In this document: positions 59,538 through 64,000 of the stretch, one piece after another | Layout: each line of letters opens with the position of its first letter | Position numbering within the stretch: position 1 is the first letter of the stretch | Source: JAJACP01 sp964350245 | GTDB taxonomy: Bacteria > Chlamydiota > Chlamydiia > Chlamydiales > JAAKFR01 | Length of the DNA: 64,000 nucleotides | Direction of reading: 5' to 3' | NCBI GenBank assembly: GCA_964350245.1 | Contig: CAYGJC010000003.1 | Span: forward strand, 98,987-162,986 | The notes under the pieces: model-generated | What the model was told of the DNA's origin: nothing | What the model saw: the letters and a program-made list of their open reading frames with translations, nothing else | The model's database searches: none | Translations under genes and position numbers: made by a program

Positions 59538-60173
59538 ATGAAGATTTCTCTTTTTGGATTTGGAAAAATGGGTACGATGGTGGCACGTCTTGCAGAAGAG
59601 CGTGGGCATCAAGTTGTTGGGGTTCTGGATGAGGCGGATGTCTGCATCGACTTCTCATCTGCCTCCTGTGTAGTGCAACACATCCGAGAGGCGTGTGAAG
59701 CTGCTGTTCCGATTGTGGTGGGAACTACTGGCTGGGAAGCGGATCTTCCGGTTGTCCAAACTTTAGTCGAAAAGAGTGGAATCGCCGCTCTTTATGCTCC
59801 CAATTTCTCTCTTGGCATCGCTTTTTTTCGCAAGCTCCTGAAAGTGGCACGCGCGCAACTTGCCGACTATGAAATCGCCGGAATTGAATGGCATCATCAG
59901 CAGAAAAAAGATGCTCCCTCAGGCACTGCATGCGCTATTGCCAAAGAACTGGACATGCCTACACCCTTTTCTAGCGTGCGGTGCGGCTCGATTGTCGGCA
60001 AGCACTCAGTCTATTTTGACTCACCAAGCGACACGATCACGCTCACTCACGAGGCTAAAAATCGAGAAGGATTTGCTCTAGGTGCCCTAAAGGCTGCAGA
60101 ATGGATTTTAGATCAAAAAGGATGGTTGACACTCGATGACATGCTACACAGCTCTGATTACGCCATTCGATGA
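59538..60173 (+). CDS. dapB: 4-hydroxy-tetrahydrodipicolinate reductase
   Basis: A 211-residue reductase that makes tetrahydrodipicolinate with NAD(P)H. The nucleotide motif is GFGKMG (7-12) and the catalytic segment EWHHQQKKDAPSGTA holds H119-H120 and K123. It is much shorter than E. coli DapB (273), with loss in the N-terminal nucleotide domain. It overlaps dapA by 38 bases. It supplies the substrate for the DapL enzyme encoded in the same cluster. Confidence 0.93.
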   Translation: MKISLFGFGKMGTMVARLAEERGHQVVGVLDEADVCIDFSSASCVVQHIREACEAAVPIVVGTTGWEADLPVVQTLVEKSGIAALYAPNFSLGIAFFRKLLKVARAQLADYEIAGIEWHHQQKKDAPSGTACAIAKELDMPTPFSSVRCGSIVGKHSVYFDSPSDTITLTHEAKNREGFALGALKAAEWILDQKGWLTLDDMLHSSDYAIR

Positions 60174-60990
60174 AGAAGGCTGTCTTGATGAAGAAGGCTT
60201 ACGTAAAAACTTGTTTCGCCAACAGACGGTCGACGGGATCGCCGCGCTTGGTACGACCGGAGAAATGCCCACACTTTCTTTAGAAGAGAAAAAACGCTTT
60301 CTCTCTATTGCCCGGGAAACAGATCTGGCTCTTATGGTGGGATGTGGAGCAAACTCAACTTCTCAAACAATTGAAAATTTAAATCTTGCAGCCGATCATG
60401 GAGCCGATTCGGCTCTGGTTGTCACCCCTTACTATAACAAACCGACTCAAGAGGGACTCTTCTGCCATTTTGAAACCTTAGCGCGCACTTCTCCACTCCC
60501 TATTATTCTCTACAACATCCAAGGAAGAACCTCTGTCAACCTTGCTTCAGAAACCCTAAAGCGGCTGATAGCATTTCCGCAAATTATTGGTATTAAAGAG
60601 GCTTCGGGTAGCATTGAGCAGATTACAGAAGCGATTGCCCTAAAAAAAGAGCGCCCTGATTTCCTTGTTTATGCCGGGGACGATCTTATGACCCTCCCTA
60701 CTATGGCACTTGGAGGAGATGGAGTGATCTCAGTGGCGAGTAATCTGGTCCCCATGCTGATGAAAGAGCTGGTAGATGCGTGCCAAGCGGGTAGCTATGC
60801 CCATGCGCAACAAGTCAATGCGCTGCTTCTCCCTCTTTTCAAGGCCTCCAATTGGGAGACCAATCCGATTCCGATCAAGGCCGCAATGGAAATTGCCGGT
60901 TTTGCCGCAGGCTCTCCCCGTCTCCCGCTCACTTCTCTTCACAAAGCATACCTGGCCCCTCTCCAGAAAGTGGTGAAAGATCTAATATGA
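60136..60990 (+). CDS. dapA: 4-hydroxy-tetrahydrodipicolinate synthase
   Basis: A 284-residue aldolase that condenses pyruvate with aspartate semialdehyde. Schiff-base lysine K154 lies in IGIKEASGS, with Y126 in LYNIQGRT and the substrate-binding GTTGE motif at 39-43. Family members usually have Y-N-V-P; here Gln replaces Pro. The ATG at 60136 gives MTCYTALITPFDEEG in line with the family. Its stop overlaps the asd start (ATGA). Confidence 0.93.
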   Translation: MTCYTALITPFDEEGCLDEEGLRKNLFRQQTVDGIAALGTTGEMPTLSLEEKKRFLSIARETDLALMVGCGANSTSQTIENLNLAADHGADSALVVTPYYNKPTQEGLFCHFETLARTSPLPIILYNIQGRTSVNLASETLKRLIAFPQIIGIKEASGSIEQITEAIALKKERPDFLVYAGDDLMTLPTMALGGDGVISVASNLVPMLMKELVDACQAGSYAHAQQVNALLLPLFKASNWETNPIPIKAAMEIAGFAAGSPRLPLTSLHKAYLAPLQKVVKDLI

Positions 60991-61943
60991 AAATTCCGGT
61001 AGGCATCTTAGGTGCAACAGGTGTGATCGGGCAACAATATGTTGCTTTGTTGCACAACCACCCTTGGTTTGAGATCAAAAGTTTAGTTGCTTCACATGCC
61101 TCCTCTTCATATACAGAGACTGTGCGCACTAAATGGCATGTTTCCACACCGATCCCTGAAGGCTATTCTCTTTGTTCTCTTGAAGATTTTGCCCCCTGTC
61201 CTCTTGTCTTTTCAGCACTTCCTAATGCTCTGGCCGCCACGTATGAACCTCAGCTCGTTAAGGCTGGATGTACCGTCATTTCAAGCGCCTCGTGTCACCG
61301 TGAGAGCTCTCCTGTGATCATCCCTGAAATCAACCCCCATCACCTCACAGGCAAACTGATTACCAAACCCAACTGCGCCCTCCAATCGTTTCTTCTTCCG
61401 TTAGCTCCCCTCCATCGGAAGGCAAATATCTGCGGCCTTTCTGTCACGACTATGCAAGCCATGAGCGGAGCAGGACATAGGGGACTTCTTTCGCAGGCGA
61501 TTCAGGACAATGTGATTCCTTTGATTGAGGGCGAGGAAGAAAAACTCGAAAACGAGCCCTTGAAAATCTTAGAAGCCCGTTTTCCCATTTCTGCCCACTG
61601 CAACCGCGTTCCTGTGCTTCATGGCCACCTTGCCTGCATCTCTGTTGCCTTTGAGTACCCTCTCTCTTACGAAGACATTCTTGCTGAGTGGAATCAGCCG
61701 AATGCCCTCTCTCTCCCTTCCGCGCCGCGCTACCCTGTCATTTATTGTGATGAGCCTGCGCGTCCTCAAACCCGTTTAGACCGAGATGCCGGGGGAGGCA
61801 TGAGTGTTTCTGTCGGTCGGCTCCGTCCCTGCCCTCTTCTGGAGTGGCGTTTTGTCGCGCTCTCTCACAATACCGTGCGTGGAGGTGCCGGAGGCGGCGT
61901 TTTAATTGCTGAATTACTCAAACAGAAGGGACATCTTGATTAA
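60987..61943 (+). CDS. asd: Aspartate-semialdehyde dehydrogenase
   Basis: A 318-residue enzyme that reduces aspartyl phosphate to aspartate semialdehyde. GILGATGVIGQQYV at the start binds NADP, the catalytic cysteine is C130 (KPNCALQS), and HNTVRGGAGGGVLIAELL closes the protein. The start is ATG 60987, overlapping the dapA stop; a longer frame from 60852 runs through dapA. Aspartokinase (lysC), its partner, is not in this cluster, although it lies with dapB and asd in Chlamydia as I recall. Confidence 0.94.
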   Translation: MKIPVGILGATGVIGQQYVALLHNHPWFEIKSLVASHASSSYTETVRTKWHVSTPIPEGYSLCSLEDFAPCPLVFSALPNALAATYEPQLVKAGCTVISSASCHRESSPVIIPEINPHHLTGKLITKPNCALQSFLLPLAPLHRKANICGLSVTTMQAMSGAGHRGLLSQAIQDNVIPLIEGEEEKLENEPLKILEARFPISAHCNRVPVLHGHLACISVAFEYPLSYEDILAEWNQPNALSLPSAPRYPVIYCDEPARPQTRLDRDAGGGMSVSVGRLRPCPLLEWRFVALSHNTVRGGAGGGVLIAELLKQKGHLD

Positions 61944-63111
61944 GCGCAACCCCCACTTCTCTCGCCTCAACCCCAGCTATCTCTTCCCTGAAGTGATGCG
62001 TAGGGCCGCTCCCTTTTCAAACCTGATTAGCTTGAGTGTGGGTGACACCTCAGAGCCCATTCCCCTTCCGATTGTGGAGGCACTTGAAAAAGCCTCGCGC
62101 GATCTAGGCACGCGATCCGGATACCGAGGCTATGGAGCAGAGCAAGGTGATCCAAGCCTCCGAGAAAAAATTGCCAATCACCTCTACCAAGGAGCGATTT
62201 CTCCGGATGACATTTTTATCTCCGATGGTGCCAAGTGCGATATCGGCCGCCTCCAAGTTCTTTTTGGCTCAGAAGCCACTATCGCTGTCCAAAATCCCAC
62301 CTATCCTGTCTATGTCGATACGGGCCTGCTTTTAAATCAAAAGGTGCTCTACCTCGATTGCTTACCGGAAAACAACTTCTTCCCCCAAATCCTGCCAGAT
62401 GAGGCCTCTCTACTGTTCATCTGCAGCCCCAATAATCCCACAGGCTCAGCTGCCACACATGCCCAGCTGCGCTATCTGGTCGAGTGGGCCCACGCTAAAG
62501 GAGCTCTGATTATTTTTGATGCAGCCTATTCAGGATTTATCCAAAACCCCTCTCTTCCCCGCTCGATCTATGAGGTAGAAGGGGCAGAAGAAGTTGCCAT
62601 TGAGGTCTCCTCTTTCTCTAAACTGATTGGATTTACCGGCGTTCGGCTCGGATGGAGTGTGGTTCCAAGCACCCTGACCTATAAGGAGGGAGGCTCGATC
62701 CGGGATGACTATCGTCGTATTGTCACCACGTTTTTTAACGGAGCCTCTATTCTTTCACAAGCAGGAGGCATCGCAGCACTCGAGCACCCTGACGAAATGG
62801 AAAAATTGTGCGCTTATTACCTAGAGAATGCCGGACTTATTCGCAGCGCTTTAGAAACGAAGGGCTTTTCTATCCATGGAGGAAAAAATGCTCCTTACCT
62901 CTGGGTCGATTTTGGCAAAGAAAACAGCTGGGACCTCTTTCAAATGCTCTTAGAGCAGACAGGAATCACCACCACCCCAGGTTCCGGCTTTGGGAGCTGC
63001 GGCGAGGGTTTTTTACGCTTTAGCGCTTTTGGAAAGAGGCAAAACATCATGAATGCAGTCGAACGGATCAAAACACAATGGCCCAAGCCGCTCTCCCTGT
63101 TGTCGATTTAA
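61936..63111 (+). CDS. dapL: LL-diaminopimelate aminotransferase
   Basis: A PLP enzyme that turns tetrahydrodipicolinate directly into LL-diaminopimelate, known from plants and chlamydiae. The family N-terminus is FSRLNPSYLFPEVMRRA; the PLP lysine is in VSSFSKLIGFTGVRLGW; the terminal FLRFSAFG is typical. The likely start is TTG 61936, preceded by AGAAGGGA and overlapping the asd stop by eight bases; a TTG at 61906 would lie deeper in asd. The length from 61936 is 391 residues. Confidence 0.9.
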   Translation: MIKRNPHFSRLNPSYLFPEVMRRAAPFSNLISLSVGDTSEPIPLPIVEALEKASRDLGTRSGYRGYGAEQGDPSLREKIANHLYQGAISPDDIFISDGAKCDIGRLQVLFGSEATIAVQNPTYPVYVDTGLLLNQKVLYLDCLPENNFFPQILPDEASLLFICSPNNPTGSAATHAQLRYLVEWAHAKGALIIFDAAYSGFIQNPSLPRSIYEVEGAEEVAIEVSSFSKLIGFTGVRLGWSVVPSTLTYKEGGSIRDDYRRIVTTFFNGASILSQAGGIAALEHPDEMEKLCAYYLENAGLIRSALETKGFSIHGGKNAPYLWVDFGKENSWDLFQMLLEQTGITTTPGSGFGSCGEGFLRFSAFGKRQNIMNAVERIKTQWPKPLSLLSI

Positions 63112-63824
63112 GACGGGAACCACAAAATCTTCCCAGCAACTACGACCATAACGACCTGCGTGATTCTCAGCTCCTTTTTAATGAGGAAGTTAAAATACTT
63201 GAGCTTCAAGGAGAGTGGGCACGCGTAGCCGCGTGCGAGCAGCTCCGCTTCACCCCTGAAAAACAGTGGCACCCTTACGAAGGGTGGATCCACCGGTCTG
63301 AGCTCTGCGAAAAAGTCTTCACTCCCCGTTACGTCACCGTCTCCTCGCCTCTCTACTCGTATGGAACCTATTTAGAAGAGCCTATCAAAGGAACACGTCC
63401 TCTTTCCACACGCTTCAACCGCAAGCAGCTGGTTGAGGAGGCCCAGCTCTTTTTAGGCGCTCCCTATCTCTGGGGTGGACGCTCCAGCCGTAGCCCAGAC
63501 TGTTCGGGGTTAGTCAATCTTCTCTACCGAGCCCAGGGCATCTCCGTACCGCGTGATGCTCATGATCAATTTATAGCCGGCACGCTGATTTCCATATTGG
63601 AGCCGGGAGACCCTTTATATCTTGCCAAAGAGGAGCGTGTTTCACATGTGATCCTTAAACTCGCAGATGGGGTTTTTATTGAATCACCTGAAACGGGCAA
63701 AACGGTACGTCTCCTGAAAGAGGGAGTAGACATTTGGGAAAAGGAAGACAGGTGGCATTTTCTAGATCGCCCCTATTCCTACAGGGGTTTTCCCATTTCA
63801 CTTTCAATAAAAACCAAGGTTTAA
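63078..63824 (+). CDS. NlpC/P60-family peptidoglycan hydrolase
   Basis: A 248-residue protein with an SH3-like N-terminal half (about 1-110) and a C-terminal NlpC/P60 domain: GAPYLWGGRSSRSPDCSGLV with catalytic C142 and ERVSHVILKLADGVFIES with H190. No signal peptide is seen. Such enzymes cut the gamma-D-Glu-meso-DAP bond of stem peptides. Its ATG lies 34 bases inside dapL, so it is the last gene of the DAP operon and acts on the polymer that the operon feeds. A chlamydial NlpC enzyme acting at division is known. Confidence 0.88.
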   Translation: MAQAALPVVDLRREPQNLPSNYDHNDLRDSQLLFNEEVKILELQGEWARVAACEQLRFTPEKQWHPYEGWIHRSELCEKVFTPRYVTVSSPLYSYGTYLEEPIKGTRPLSTRFNRKQLVEEAQLFLGAPYLWGGRSSRSPDCSGLVNLLYRAQGISVPRDAHDQFIAGTLISILEPGDPLYLAKEERVSHVILKLADGVFIESPETGKTVRLLKEGVDIWEKEDRWHFLDRPYSYRGFPISLSIKTKV

Positions 63825-63830
63825 CCAGAC

Positions 63831-64000
63831 TCAATAACCTAACTTACTGTGTTTAGCTCTCTCAATTGAACTAGAGTAGTCCTCAAGATTGGTCACTTTA
63901 AATAGGATATTTCGGTCATTGACCTCACAGCGTAGCCGAAAGCGATGATCGGGTGTGTTGCGCAACCTCTTCATAGAGGCGAGCCGTTGCGTAGCTTCGG
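63831..64000 (-). CDS. C-terminal end of an unidentified protein
   Basis: A minus-strand frame runs open from the window end to TGA at 63833-63831, giving 55 visible residues, with RLRNTPDHRFRLRCEVNDR and a terminal IERAKHSKLGY. It is convergent with the NlpC/P60 gene, leaving six bases between stops. It has no recognised motif. An open frame across the whole edge and lack of a competing gene support a real coding end. Confidence 0.5.
   Translation of the reverse strand, partial: EATQRLASMKRLRNTPDHRFRLRCEVNDRNILFKVTNLEDYSSSIERAKHSKLGY

Noticed and set aside
1..64000. CRISPR arrays, insertion sequences, prophage genes or rRNA operons
   Set aside because: No regularly spaced repeats, transposase, phage structural genes or rRNA sequences were seen on either strand.

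Overview
This window comes from a chlamydia-like (order Chlamydiales, non-Chlamydiaceae) bacterium. Three gene-order blocks support this. One is the run rpsA-nusA-infB-rbfA-truB-ribF, ychF, sctU-sctV-copN-chaperone-malQ. The second is folD-apbE-smpB-dnaN-recF. The third is rpmG-lolC/E-lolD. All three match gene order I remember from Chlamydia trachomatis, with lineage-specific genes inserted. A DapL-type lysine/meso-DAP route, a cysteine-rich MOMP-like porin and several proteins with inclusion-membrane-like hydrophobic hairpins agree. GC content looks like the mid to high 40s percent by eye, higher than many environmental chlamydiae; I do not name a genus.

Layout. 1-5503 (minus): the end-truncated gene of a TPR-like protein, a 1072-residue membrane-anchored coiled-coil protein, and rimO. 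5532-14278 (plus): rpmG (too short to be obvious) and a Lol lipoprotein exporter; then kbl-tdh (threonine to glycine plus acetyl-CoA), ispA, a sugar-phosphate transferase, an MreD-like protein, folD and apbE, mostly joined by short start/stop overlaps. 14269-16940: smpB opposite dnaN-recF. 16896-19540: an MFS transporter and a 426-residue membrane protein, preceded by an unusual 18-bp perfect inverted repeat around a 79-bp core and by a 28-codon reading frame coupled to the membrane protein gene. 19730-23336: an orphan ABC ATPase, an HD-domain dNTPase-like protein, and a cassette of three short Inc-like membrane protein genes. 23412-23567: tRNA-Ile and tRNA-Ala. 23653-27606: a secreted DUF4019-type protein and a 1160-residue coiled-coil protein with internal duplications.

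27735-44073 is the conserved translation and type III secretion block, with an attenuator-like pair of competing hairpins between rpsA and nusA. 44157-55789 holds a MOMP-like protein, clpB, a transglutaminase-like/TPR protein, sthA, rpmB, a UbiD decarboxylase, an ankyrin-like protein, a PI3/PI4-kinase-fold protein with a small partner gene, and a PLD-family protein. 55807-57307 is an AT-richer AbiE toxin-antitoxin island whose toxin gene is broken by a one-base insertion. 57343-63824 carries glnA (type III), then dapB-dapA-asd-dapL-nlpC, linking ammonium assimilation, meso-diaminopimelate synthesis and peptidoglycan remodelling. The window ends in a truncated minus-strand gene.

The strongest candidates for undescribed biology are the Inc-like cassette at 21560-23336, the inverted repeat with its coupled small reading frame at 19414-19540, the two very long coiled-coil proteins, and the kinase-fold gene pair at 53544-54714. 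All functions rest on motif recognition by eye; no database search was run.
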